From Aquificota bacterium (GTDB lineage Bacteria > Aquificota > Aquificia > Desulfurobacteriales > DQVG01), in assembly GCA_027002265.1 (NCBI GenBank), contig JAMOTM010000077.1, forward strand, positions 1 to 64,000: 64,000 nt of DNA, given 5' to 3'. Shown here piece after piece: positions 29,116-38,580 of the stretch (position 1 is its first letter; the number at the start of each line of letters is the position of its first letter). The notes under the pieces are model-generated. The model was not told the DNA's origin and did not search any database. It saw nothing but the letters and a program-made list of their open reading frames with translations. Both the position numbers and the translations under genes were made by a program.

Positions 29116-30160
29116 AATTTCTAATATAATAGGAAATTGGATTTCCATATCTTTCTAGTACTGGAATAAAAGAAGCTTTTAAGGTACCATCATAAAACTT
29201 CTCATGCTCGGAAAAATATTTATTTTCATATAAAGCATAAAGCTTTTTTTCTTTTGAAGGCGTAAAGACAGGCATAATAACATTTGCTCCAGCCTTAAAG
29301 GCAAAATTCAAAACTTCTTCAAGAGGAAAAAATTTTGTTCCAAGCGTTATTAAAGCTGTTGAAGCTACTATATTTGGAGTTTTTAATAAAATTCTAAAAA
29401 TAGCAATAAGTTTTATATTTAAAAAAAATCTATCCTTTTCATTTAAAATTTTTACTCCCTTTTCTAAAAGGTTAAAAAGTTTTGTGTATTTTTGAGGTAT
29501 ATAAGGGCCTATTCCTATCATATCTGGTTTTAGTTTTTGTATTAGCCGTATGTCTTTATATAGATTTAAAGGATTATCAAAAGGTAAACCAACTAAAAAT
29601 CCAGTTCCCACTTGATACCCAATTTCCTTTAAAGTATACAGGGTTTTAATTCTATTTTCATAACTATGAAGATTATCTTTATAGTGGTAAAGATAATACC
29701 TTTTGGGAGTTGCCACTTCAAATCTAAGTAAGTAACGCCTTGCTCCAAGTGAAAAGAGATCCTTTAAAATTTTTTTTGGGAGCTCTCCTAAAGATAAAGT
29801 AATTTCAAAATTATATTTACTTTTAGCTAAAGTAACTATCTTTTTTAAAAATTCAAAATGTTTTTTAGAAATAATTTCTCCACTTTGAATGGCAACAGAG
29901 GTATATTTTAAATTTTTAACCTTTTCAAAAATTTTTTTCAAAGTTTCTAAGTTTATATAATACCTTTTAAGATTTTTATTTTCTCTATTTACTCCGCAAT
30001 AAAAACAAGCTTTTTGACATATATTTGATATTTCTATTAAAGCTCTAAAAAAAACATATCTTCCGCTATAGTATTTTCTTACTTTATAAGCTTCTTCTAA
30101 GAGATCCTTAGGAATTTCTTTAGTTTTTAATAAGGATAAAATTTCATTTTTTGAAAGCAT
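29108..30160 (-). CDS. hydE: [FeFe] hydrogenase maturase HydE (radical SAM)
   Basis: EISNICQKACFYCGVNRENKNLKRY; TLSLGELP, RYLLRFEVATPKRY, GFLVGLPFDN, MIGIGPYIP, GANVIMP; start chosen at internal ATG 30160 (track start 30208). Confidence 0.88.
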   Translation of the reverse strand: MLSKNEILSLLKTKEIPKDLLEEAYKVRKYYSGRYVFFRALIEISNICQKACFYCGVNRENKNLKRYYINLETLKKIFEKVKNLKYTSVAIQSGEIISKKHFEFLKKIVTLAKSKYNFEITLSLGELPKKILKDLFSLGARRYLLRFEVATPKRYYLYHYKDNLHSYENRIKTLYTLKEIGYQVGTGFLVGLPFDNPLNLYKDIRLIQKLKPDMIGIGPYIPQKYTKLFNLLEKGVKILNEKDRFFLNIKLIAIFRILLKTPNIVASTALITLGTKFFPLEEVLNFAFKAGANVIMPVFTPSKEKKLYALYENKYFSEHEKFYDGTLKASFIPVLERYGNPISYYIRNFK

Positions 30161-31076
30161 TTTCAGAGCTTTCCAAATATTTTCCCTGATATAAACCTTT
30201 TTTTTCAAAAGTTTTTTTAATAGTATTTAAAACTTTCATTTTTTCTTTAAAAGAACACCAGGAAGGGGCTATTAAAATATCCTCGGGTGCTTCTCCTGTT
30301 ACTCTTTGAATAACTATGTTTTTTGGAAGATAAGCTATAAAGTCTGTTACTAAATCTGCATATTCTTCTAAAGAAAATAAAGGAAATTTTTCTTTCTTAT
30401 AAATCTCGGCTAAAGGAGTATCTTTTAAAATATGAAGAGGATGAATTTTTATTCCATCTATAGGTAAAGTAGATAAAATTTTTGCTGTTTCTAACATTTC
30501 TTCCTTTGTTTCAGTGGGAAATCCTAAAATAATGTGCGTACATACATTTATCTTAGGAAATTTATTTTTTGTTAAGAAAAGTGCTTTTAAAAAATCACTA
30601 AAATAATGCCCTCTATTTATCCACTTTAAAGTTTTAAAATGTGGACTTTGAAGTCCATATTCTATCCAAACTAGATAGTTATCTGTGTAGGAATTTATAA
30701 GATTTAAAATATCTTCATTTACACAGTCTGGACGTGTTCCTATTATAATTCCTACAACTTCAGGATATTTTTTTATAAGATCATATTTCCTTTTTAAATT
30801 TTCTATAGTATCAAAAGTATTTGTATAACTTTGAAAATAAACTAGAAATTTTTTTGCTTTGTATCTTTTTTTTGCAAATTCTATACCTTTTTCTATTTGT
30901 TTTTCCAAAGGAAGTTTTTCCTTATAAGAAGAACCTTGATAGCAGTATATACAACCTTTTTGTCCATTTAAACGATTCGGACAAGTAAAACCTGCATCTA
31001 CTGGAATCCTTTGAACTCTTTCCCCAAATATATCTTTTAAATATTTATTAAAGCTATAGTAGTATTCCTTTTCCAT
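30144..31076 (-). CDS. TIGR01212/YhcC-type radical SAM protein
   Basis: FGERVQRIPVDAGFTCPNRLNGQKGCIYCYQGSS; YFQSYTNTFDT; GTRPDCV; EYGLQSPHFKTLKWINRGH. Confidence 0.88.
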   Translation of the reverse strand: MEKEYYYSFNKYLKDIFGERVQRIPVDAGFTCPNRLNGQKGCIYCYQGSSYKEKLPLEKQIEKGIEFAKKRYKAKKFLVYFQSYTNTFDTIENLKRKYDLIKKYPEVVGIIIGTRPDCVNEDILNLINSYTDNYLVWIEYGLQSPHFKTLKWINRGHYFSDFLKALFLTKNKFPKINVCTHIILGFPTETKEEMLETAKILSTLPIDGIKIHPLHILKDTPLAEIYKKEKFPLFSLEEYADLVTDFIAYLPKNIVIQRVTGEAPEDILIAPSWCSFKEKMKVLNTIKKTFEKKGLYQGKYLESSENAFKK

Positions 31077-31079
31077 ATT

Positions 31080-32519
31080 TTAATCTTCTTCCTTTATTAA
31101 AAACTTTTCAATAAGAATATTTTGTAGGATATTTACATAGTTATTTACAACCCAATATAAAACTAGTCCTGCTGGAAAAGTTGCAAACATAATAGTAAAT
31201 ATTATTGCCATTATATAATTCATATTTTTTGCCATTTGATCTTGTTGAGTTTGACTTTGTGATACTCCGGGCATAAGTTTTGAAGAAAAAAGCATAGATA
31301 TACCAAATAAGATAGGTAAAATAAAGTAAGGATCTGGCGAAGCTAAATCTGGAATCCATAAAAAGCTTGCACCTTTAAGTTCCACGGCATTATAAAAAAG
31401 TTCATATAAAGCAAAGAAAATTGGTATTTGAAGTAAAATTGGAAGACAACCTGAAAATGGATTTGCCCCAATTTCCTTATAAACTTTCATCATTTCTTGT
31501 TGCATTTTCATTGGATCTGAAGCGTATTTCTTTTGAATTTCTTGAATTTTAGGAGCAAGTTTTTGCATATTTTTCATGCCAACATAGCTTTTATAAACAA
31601 GGGGAGTAAGAAGAATTCTAATTATTATTGTAAATATAATAATATCTAAACCCCAATTTGGAATATATTTATGTAAAAATAAGAAAAACTTTAAAAAAGC
31701 TTTGGCTAAAAAGCCAAAAATACCAAAATCTATAGCATCTTCCATATTATATTTTTCTAAAAGAGTATAGAATTTAGGTCCAGAAAATACTAAATTGTTT
31801 TCTTTTAATTTATTTAAAACATAACTTTTATTATCTTTTTTACTAATAATAGCATCCGTAAAATCATTTAAAGGATTTAAAGCCATAAGGAAATATTTAC
31901 TATCTTCTCCCGCCCAATCTACAAAGGTGTATCTCTGGGAATAGGTTATATCGTTAGGATCTATTCTTAATACTTTATTTTCAAGCTTTAAAATAGGACC
32001 TAAATGTCCCCTATTTTCATTAATTTTTTTGGGAAGCTCCGGAATAAGTACGTAAGCTTTCTTCAAATTGCTATCAAAGTTTATAGTGTAATCTTTATTA
32101 AAAATAAATTTTTTATAGTAAGTTTTATTATCTACACTTGTTTTACATATAAGCTTTACTTTAGCATTTTCTTTATTTAGAGAACAACTAAAAAGAGCAT
32201 TATTTATTCTTTTATCAAAAGTTTTATTTAAAGTATAAAGTTCAAAGGGATAATTTGAAAAATTTTTATCAACAAGATCTATTTTATATTTATATATATA
32301 AAAAGAGGTTAATTTAGCTCCTTTTAAATCTATAGTAGCTTTATAATTTTTTGTATCTATTTCTATTTTTTTATTAGAAGTTAAAGATTCTACAAGAATC
32401 TGTGAAGTTTTTATATTTAAATTTTGCTTTGTATTTTTAGGTTTTTGAATCATATTAAGGATAAAAATAACTGCCAAGGCTATTAAAAAACCTTGGAGAA
32501 AAGATTTTAAAAAATTCAT
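31080..32519 (-). CDS. yidC: membrane protein insertase YidC
   Basis: N-terminal TM, periplasmic domain, LTPLVYKSYVGMKNMQKLAPKIQEIQKKYASDPMKMQQEMMKVYKEIGANPFSGCLPILLQIPIFFALY. Confidence 0.95.
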   Translation of the reverse strand: MNFLKSFLQGFLIALAVIFILNMIQKPKNTKQNLNIKTSQILVESLTSNKKIEIDTKNYKATIDLKGAKLTSFYIYKYKIDLVDKNFSNYPFELYTLNKTFDKRINNALFSCSLNKENAKVKLICKTSVDNKTYYKKFIFNKDYTINFDSNLKKAYVLIPELPKKINENRGHLGPILKLENKVLRIDPNDITYSQRYTFVDWAGEDSKYFLMALNPLNDFTDAIISKKDNKSYVLNKLKENNLVFSGPKFYTLLEKYNMEDAIDFGIFGFLAKAFLKFFLFLHKYIPNWGLDIIIFTIIIRILLTPLVYKSYVGMKNMQKLAPKIQEIQKKYASDPMKMQQEMMKVYKEIGANPFSGCLPILLQIPIFFALYELFYNAVELKGASFLWIPDLASPDPYFILPILFGISMLFSSKLMPGVSQSQTQQDQMAKNMNYIMAIIFTIMFATFPAGLVLYWVVNNYVNILQNILIEKFLIKEED

Positions 32520-32647
32520 ACTTTCCTCCTAAATTTACTTGAAATTTTTGATAATGTATGATAACAAATTTTTGGAGCTTCTTTTAAGCTATGTTAAAAT
32601 TCTGTTTAATTTAAATTCTTTTAAATTATTATATTTAGAGGCTTTTA

Positions 32648-33121
32648 ATGCTAGAAAAATTAAATATAAAACCAAAAATTTTGTATTTTTTTGGAGTTAC
32701 TTTTATATGTTTTTTATTTTCTCTAAACTTTTTTTTATCTTCTAAAAGTAATTTTAAAAAAATTTTATATAGAAATTATATGTATCTAAATCAAGCTTAT
32801 GAAATATTTTCTTTTTATCAAAGAAATGAAGGAATTTTAAGAGTTTTAAAGAAAGATTTAGATATAAATAATGTTTTATCTAATCTTAAAATAAGTGTAA
32901 TAGATACCTCGCTTTTATATTCCAAAAAAATAAATCCTTATTTAGAAGAACAAAAATATAAAATTCGTTTTAAAACTCAAAATTTAAATAATATTTCCAA
33001 ACTTTTAGATATATTAAAAAATAAATACTTTGTTTCTTTAAGTAAACTAAAAATATCTAGACTTCAGAATAATATTTACGTAGTTTCTTTAGAAATAAAA
33101 AAATATAGAATTAAAAACTAA
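32648..33121 (+). CDS. hypothetical single-TM protein
   Basis: ORF with N-terminal TM helix; small alpha/beta C-terminus vaguely PilO/GspM-like in layout only. Confidence 0.5.
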   Translation: MLEKLNIKPKILYFFGVTFICFLFSLNFFLSSKSNFKKILYRNYMYLNQAYEIFSFYQRNEGILRVLKKDLDINNVLSNLKISVIDTSLLYSKKINPYLEEQKYKIRFKTQNLNNISKLLDILKNKYFVSLSKLKISRLQNNIYVVSLEIKKYRIKN

Positions 33122-33141
33122 AGCTTTAATGTGGAGGAGAA

Positions 33142-33468
33142 ATGTTTCTAGAAGATCTTGAAAAAATTTTGGAAAAGAGAATAGAGGAATTTCAAAAAAA
33201 TAAGGATAAACCTCTAGACGAGCTCAGAAAACTTTCCTATACAATGTATATTTTAAAAAAGGGAGAAGATAAAATTATTCAAAAATTTGGAGAGGAAGCT
33301 ATAGAAACTTTAATTGAATTTAAAAACAAAAATAAAGATCGTATTATTTATGAGACTTGTGATTTACTTTACTTTTTAACCTTGCTTTTAAAATTAAATA
33401 ATATATCTTGGAAAGAAATTTTAAAGGAGCTTGAAAGTCGCCATGGAAAAAAGAGTAAAAATACTTAA
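33142..33468 (+). CDS. hisE: phosphoribosyl-ATP pyrophosphatase
   Basis: LEKILEKRIEEF, KKGEDKIIQKFGEEAIETLIEFK, DLLYFLTLLL. Confidence 0.9.
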   Translation: MFLEDLEKILEKRIEEFQKNKDKPLDELRKLSYTMYILKKGEDKIIQKFGEEAIETLIEFKNKNKDRIIYETCDLLYFLTLLLKLNNISWKEILKELESRHGKKSKNT

Positions 33469-34825
33469 TACTTTAAAACAAATTTTTGATAAAGAAGATA
33501 TCTTAGTAGATAATGCTTCATTAGAAACTTATAGCTATGATGCTACTCCTTTTTTAAAAGGCGAAAAACCGTTAGTTGTAGTTTTTCCCAGAAATGAAAA
33601 ACAAGTTCAAGAGCTTGTGAAATTTGCATCTAAAGAAAATATTCCTCTTTATCCAAGAGGGTCGGGAAGTGGACTTACGGGTGGAGCTTTACCTACAAAA
33701 AAAGGTATTGTAGTTTCCTTTGAAAAAATGAATAAAGTGCATTTTATAGATGAGGAAGAACTTGTTGCTTTAGTAGAACCCGGAGTTATTACTTACAACT
33801 TTCAAAAGGAGGCAGAAAAAAAAGGTCTTTTTTATCCTCCAGATCCCTCAAGTTATAAATATTCTTCTATTGGGGGAAATATAGCCGAAAATGCTGGAGG
33901 ACCAAGATGTGTAAAGTATGGAGTAACAAAAGATTATGTTTTAGATTTAGAATGTGTTTTTGCAGATGGAACTTTAACTAATGTAGGTTCTAAAACTATA
34001 AAGTGGGTATCTGGTTATAACTTAAAAGATATTATTGTTGGAAGTGAGGGAACCTTAGCCTTAATTACAAAAGCTTATTTAAAACTTATTCCTCTTCCTG
34101 AAACAAGAAAAACTGCTCTTTTTGCTTTTGAAAAAGTAGAAGATGCAGCTAAAACTGTTTTTGAAATTTTTAAAAGTAGAGTTATTCCTTCAGCTTTAGA
34201 ATTTTTAGACGAGCCTTCTTTGGAAGCTATAAAAAATTATGTAGACTTACCTTATTTAAAAGATGAAAAAATAAAAACCATTTTAATTGTTGAAACAGAT
34301 GGGTATGAGGAAGGTGCAAAAAAAGATATGGAAAAATGTATAAGTGTAGCAAAGGGAAATAATGCAATAGATATTATCTTTGCAAAAAATAATGAGGAAG
34401 CTGAACTTATTTGGAAAGCAAGAAGAAGTTTATCCCCAGCTATTATGAAATTAAAACCCTATAAGGTTAATGAAGATATTGTAGTTCCAAGAAAAAAACT
34501 TGTAGACGCTTTAAAAGGAGCTTACGAGATTGCAAAAGAGTTTAATCTTTTAGTAGTTTGTTTTGGCCATGCTGGAGATGGAAATATTCATGTTAATTTC
34601 TTATATGAGGAAGGTGAAGAAGATAAAGTTGAAAAAGCTGTAGAAAAGCTTTTCAAATACGTTATCAGCTTAGGAGGAGCAATTTCCGGAGAACATGGTA
34701 TAGGACTTACAAAGGCAAAATTTTTACCTTTAGAAGTAAAAGAAGCTTACTATAAAATGAAGGACATAAAAAAAGCGTTAGATCCACAAAATATTTTAAA
34801 TCCAGGAAAAATCTTTTTATTTTAA
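33443..34825 (+). CDS. FAD-linked oxidase, GlcD/D-lactate dehydrogenase family
   Basis: YPRGSGSGLTGGALPTKKGIVVSFEKMNK, GHAGDGNIHVNFLY, SGEHGIGLTKAKFL; ATG 33443 preferred, alternate TTG 33431. Confidence 0.9.
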   Translation: MEKRVKILNTLKQIFDKEDILVDNASLETYSYDATPFLKGEKPLVVVFPRNEKQVQELVKFASKENIPLYPRGSGSGLTGGALPTKKGIVVSFEKMNKVHFIDEEELVALVEPGVITYNFQKEAEKKGLFYPPDPSSYKYSSIGGNIAENAGGPRCVKYGVTKDYVLDLECVFADGTLTNVGSKTIKWVSGYNLKDIIVGSEGTLALITKAYLKLIPLPETRKTALFAFEKVEDAAKTVFEIFKSRVIPSALEFLDEPSLEAIKNYVDLPYLKDEKIKTILIVETDGYEEGAKKDMEKCISVAKGNNAIDIIFAKNNEEAELIWKARRSLSPAIMKLKPYKVNEDIVVPRKKLVDALKGAYEIAKEFNLLVVCFGHAGDGNIHVNFLYEEGEEDKVEKAVEKLFKYVISLGGAISGEHGIGLTKAKFLPLEVKEAYYKMKDIKKALDPQNILNPGKIFLF

Positions 34826-34929
34826 AAATATAATTTTTTATTTAAAAATTTGAATTATGATATAATCCTTAAAGATGGTGAAGTTGTAAATTTTTAACAG
34901 GGTTTTACACTTTTCAAGGAGGTTAGGAT

Positions 34930-35874
34930 ATGGCTGAAGAAAAAAAGGAAAATCAAGCTCAAAATCAAAATATACAAACTAAATCTCAAACTTCTCAAGA
35001 TATTCAAGGAGGACAAAGTAATATTTTGGGAATAATCTCAATCTTTTTATCTATTTTAGCTTTAATGATAGCTCTTGTTGGAATCTTTTTACCTCAAAAG
35101 CTTGCTAATCAAGTAAATAAGGAATTCCAAAAAGTTTATGCTCATATTCAAGCTTTAGAAACTAAAACAGATAAATTGGAAAATAATTTAAAAGTTATTG
35201 AAAAAACTATTGCGCTTTTCCCTCAAAAATTTGTAACCGTAGAACAATTTGAAGCTTTAAAATCTCAGGTACAAGAAAATTCTAGAAAAATTGAAGCAAA
35301 TTCCATTGCTCTTGCAAAAATATCTGCAACTATTTCTTCTTTAAGTCAAAATATTCTTACTATAACTAAAAAATTTGATAATTTAACAGAAAAAGTAGAG
35401 TATTTATATCAAGAGTTTTCTAATTTAAAAAATACAGTTAAAGCTTTAAATGAAGGGTTTAAAGAACTAAAAAATAGTCAAATTACTGTACTAAGAAAAG
35501 TTCAAGAACTTGAAGAAAAAGTAAGAAGAAAGCAAGATGTAATTTTAAGACCTATAAAACTTATAGGCATTATTCCTTCTAGAACCGGGGATTATGTTTA
35601 TATCTTTGAAGTTGCTGGAAAAACAGTGTTTGCAAAACCAGGTATGGTTATAGATCCTAAAACAAATGAAATCTTTATAAGAGATAGTGGAAAAGCTATT
35701 ATTACAAATTATCGTGTAATTCCTTATGCACCGGAATTAAAGGTAGTAAATCCAAACTCTCAAGTTCAAAAAAATTCTCAAGAACTTCTTAAAGAAAGTT
35801 CTCAAAATTCTTTAAAAATTGAAGGAAAACAGGTAAAAATAATCGAAAAAAAACAAGCAAATCAAACTAAATAA
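34930..35874 (+). CDS. hypothetical membrane-anchored coiled-coil protein
   Basis: Q/K-rich N-terminus, one TM, long heptad-like region, small C-terminal domain. Confidence 0.6.
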   Translation: MAEEKKENQAQNQNIQTKSQTSQDIQGGQSNILGIISIFLSILALMIALVGIFLPQKLANQVNKEFQKVYAHIQALETKTDKLENNLKVIEKTIALFPQKFVTVEQFEALKSQVQENSRKIEANSIALAKISATISSLSQNILTITKKFDNLTEKVEYLYQEFSNLKNTVKALNEGFKELKNSQITVLRKVQELEEKVRRKQDVILRPIKLIGIIPSRTGDYVYIFEVAGKTVFAKPGMVIDPKTNEIFIRDSGKAIITNYRVIPYAPELKVVNPNSQVQKNSQELLKESSQNSLKIEGKQVKIIEKKQANQTK

Positions 35875-35880
35875 ATTGTA

Positions 35881-35901
35881 GAGGCCCTAATTTTGGGCCT
35901 C
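35881..35901. terminator. hairpin shared by convergent genes
   Basis: GAGGCCC-TAATTTT-GGGCCTC then TATTTTTAA on plus strand; overlaps the minus-strand stop codon at 35887-35889. Confidence 0.75.
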
Positions 35902-36639
35902 TATTTTTAAATTATTCACTTTAGCTTTTTTAAAACCAAGAATTGCATTTGAAATATAAATATCCTGCGCTTTTAATAGATCTTTTAGATAAAGTTTTTT
36001 TACCTTCGCTATTCCTCTTTTTATAAAGATATCTCTTATACTTCCAGGTAAAATACCAGAAGCTATGGGAGGGGTATAAAGCTTTCCATCTATTTTTAAA
36101 TATATATTTGAAGAGGAGGTTTCCGTTATTTCCCCCTTTTCATTTAGAATAATATTATCGTAATAACCCTTCTTTAAAGCTTCTTTCTTTACTAAGATAT
36201 TAAAAGAGTAGCATGTAGTTTTAAAAAAGTTTAAGGGATTTTTCGAATATTTTTTATATTTAGAGATCCCTAAGATAATTTCTTTGTTAAGAGGTTTAAA
36301 AAAATCTAGCTCTAAAATAAAATCGAGTTTTCTTGCTTTTCCAAAAAAAGCTTTATCTCCTAAGCTTATTACTAATAATTTTGCTCTAAATACTTTTATT
36401 TTCTTACTATCTAAACTACTTTTATCATTTAAAGAATATAATTTTTCAAAAAATAGATTTTTAATTATCTTTTTAAAGTTAAAAAAAGAAATAGAAGGCA
36501 TATTAAAAAATTTAAGTCCTTTTAAAAGACGTTTGTAGTGAAAGTCAATGTTTTCAGGAAAGTAAAGCTTGCCATTAAAATAATATAGTCTAAAAGTCTC
36601 AAACAATCCTTCTCCAAAATATAAAGTTCGATTTATCAT
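35887..36639 (-). CDS. pabC: class IV aminotransferase, PabC-like aminodeoxychorismate lyase
   Basis: GEGLFETFRLYYF, ILNEKGEITETSSSNIYLKI, TPPIASGILPGSIRD. Confidence 0.8.
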   Translation of the reverse strand: MINRTLYFGEGLFETFRLYYFNGKLYFPENIDFHYKRLLKGLKFFNMPSISFFNFKKIIKNLFFEKLYSLNDKSSLDSKKIKVFRAKLLVISLGDKAFFGKARKLDFILELDFFKPLNKEIILGISKYKKYSKNPLNFFKTTCYSFNILVKKEALKKGYYDNIILNEKGEITETSSSNIYLKIDGKLYTPPIASGILPGSIRDIFIKRGIAKVKKLYLKDLLKAQDIYISNAILGFKKAKVNNLKIEAQN

Positions 36640-36762
36640 GTTTTTCTTTGGGTTTTAATACCTCATAGTATGCTTTAATATGCCTTTTTAATTATAATTT
36701 AAAAATCATAATTTTATTTATATAATATAAATATTGTATAAAATATTTTAGGTGAGGTTTTT

Positions 36763-37881
36763 ATGACGTTTCAGACAATTATAGATAAGTTTGTAAATAA
36801 TATTCATTATGCATTTAGTTTTTTATTTTTTCTTCTAGCAATATTTTCACGAAAATATGGAAAAAGATTTATAGAAAAACTTACTAGGATTTTTTATAAA
36901 GATAATATTTTAAGCGAATATGAAAAAAACATTTTAGATATTGTTAATGCGGGTACTAACATTTTATCTTTGTTTTTTTTAGATATTTCTATTACTTTTT
37001 TAAATCTTCCTCAAAAATTTCTTTTTGTAAAGGACAAAATCTTTTTCTTTCTTTATTTATATCTATTTTATAAGCTTAGTTTTAAGTTTATAGATCTTAT
37101 TTTTCTTAGTATAAAACAAAAAAAGGAAAAAGAGCTTGAGGACGATGATCAAAAGGCTATCTTAAGTACCTATTTAGAGCTTATAAGAAAAGGTGTAAAA
37201 ATTTTAGTTTTGATTATTTTTGCTTTTTCTATATGTAGACATTTTGGTTTAGATGTATCTACCTTAATAGCGTCTTTAGGTATAGGTTCTTTAGCTGTTG
37301 GGCTTGCGACTCAAGATACTATAAAAAACTTTATATCTGGTCTTATAATAGTTTCAGATAAACCTTTTAGACTTGGAGATTACATTAGAATTTTAGGAGA
37401 TAACATAGAAGGCCATGTAGTAGATATCGGAATAAGAAGTACAAAAATACTAACTTTAGACAATAATATTATAATTGTTCCAAATTCTACCTTAACCGAA
37501 AAGTCTATTGAGAATTTACATTATCCAAATCCCTTAATAAAAGGAAGAGTTCAAGTAGGAGTAGCTTACTCTTCAGATATTAAACTTGTTAAAAAGGTTA
37601 TTTTTGAGGCTATATCTGAAACAGAAAATATTTTGGATATTCCAAAACCAAGCATAAACTTAATAAATTTTGGAGACTTAAGTTTAGATTTTTTAGTTTT
37701 ATTTTATGTAAAAAGAAGGGATTTACTTTGGGACACTCAAAATTTACTTAGAGAAAAAATTTTAGAAAAATTTAGAAAATATAATATTGAAATTCCGTTT
37801 CCTCAACAAGATATTTGGTTTAGAAATGAACTTAAAATTTCTAAGGAAGATAAAACTAAAAATGAGGTAAAAAATGCTTAA
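36763..37881 (+). CDS. MscS-type mechanosensitive channel
   Basis: LIASLGIGSLAVGLATQDTIKNFISGLIIVSDKPFRLGDYIRI. Confidence 0.92.
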   Translation: MTFQTIIDKFVNNIHYAFSFLFFLLAIFSRKYGKRFIEKLTRIFYKDNILSEYEKNILDIVNAGTNILSLFFLDISITFLNLPQKFLFVKDKIFFFLYLYLFYKLSFKFIDLIFLSIKQKKEKELEDDDQKAILSTYLELIRKGVKILVLIIFAFSICRHFGLDVSTLIASLGIGSLAVGLATQDTIKNFISGLIIVSDKPFRLGDYIRILGDNIEGHVVDIGIRSTKILTLDNNIIIVPNSTLTEKSIENLHYPNPLIKGRVQVGVAYSSDIKLVKKVIFEAISETENILDIPKPSINLINFGDLSLDFLVLFYVKRRDLLWDTQNLLREKILEKFRKYNIEIPFPQQDIWFRNELKISKEDKTKNEVKNA

Positions 37882-38521
37882 AGTAAAAATATGTGGTATA
37901 ACGTCTTTAGAGCAAGCTGTAAGTATAGAAAAATTTGGTGCAGATGCCCTTGGTTTTATATTTTTTAAAAAATCCAAAAGATATATTTCTCCAAAAGAAG
38001 TAAGAAAAATATCTAAAGCTTTAGGTCCTTTTATAAAGAAAGTAGGAGTATTTGTAAATGAAGATAAGTGGACTCTTTTAGAAATGCTTTCTTATTGTAA
38101 CTTAGACTATGCTCAGCTTCATGGGGATGAAGATATAGAATATTGTAAATATATTGGGGAAGATAAAGTAATAAAAGCTTTTAGAGTTCCAAAGGATTTA
38201 AAGAAAGATGAATTTAATATGTATTTGGAAAAAATAAAAAAATATGAAAATTATGTTAAAGCTATTTTAATAGATACGTTAAAAAAGAATTCTTATGGAG
38301 GGACAGGAGAAGAAACTAATTGGGATTTTGTTAAATATCTTGTAGAAAATATAAATGTTCCAGTTATTTTATCTGGTGGCATAGGTTTAGATAATATTGA
38401 AAAAGTTAAAAATATTTCAAATCTTTATGGAGTAGATGCAAATTCTAAACTTGAAATCTCTCCCGGAGTTAAGGATCTAGAAAAAGTAAAAATTTTTATA
38501 AAACAAGCTAAAGGTTTGTAA
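37874..38521 (+). CDS. trpF: phosphoribosylanthranilate isomerase
   Basis: KVKICGITSLEQA, GADALGFIFFKKSKRYISP, YAQLHGDED, LSGGIGLDNIE. Confidence 0.93.
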   Translation: MLKVKICGITSLEQAVSIEKFGADALGFIFFKKSKRYISPKEVRKISKALGPFIKKVGVFVNEDKWTLLEMLSYCNLDYAQLHGDEDIEYCKYIGEDKVIKAFRVPKDLKKDEFNMYLEKIKKYENYVKAILIDTLKKNSYGGTGEETNWDFVKYLVENINVPVILSGGIGLDNIEKVKNISNLYGVDANSKLEISPGVKDLEKVKIFIKQAKGL

Positions 38522-38580
38522 ATTTTTAAAAATGTATAATTTGCTTTTAAGTTTTTAAAATTTTTGAAGGAGGCTTTTAA

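Noticed and set aside
31141-31359. 72-aa minus-strand ORF inside yidC
   Set aside because: Out-of-frame reading of yidC.
32539-32745. 68-aa plus-strand ORF
   Set aside because: Overlaps the better ORF 32648-33121 and lacks a credible RBS.
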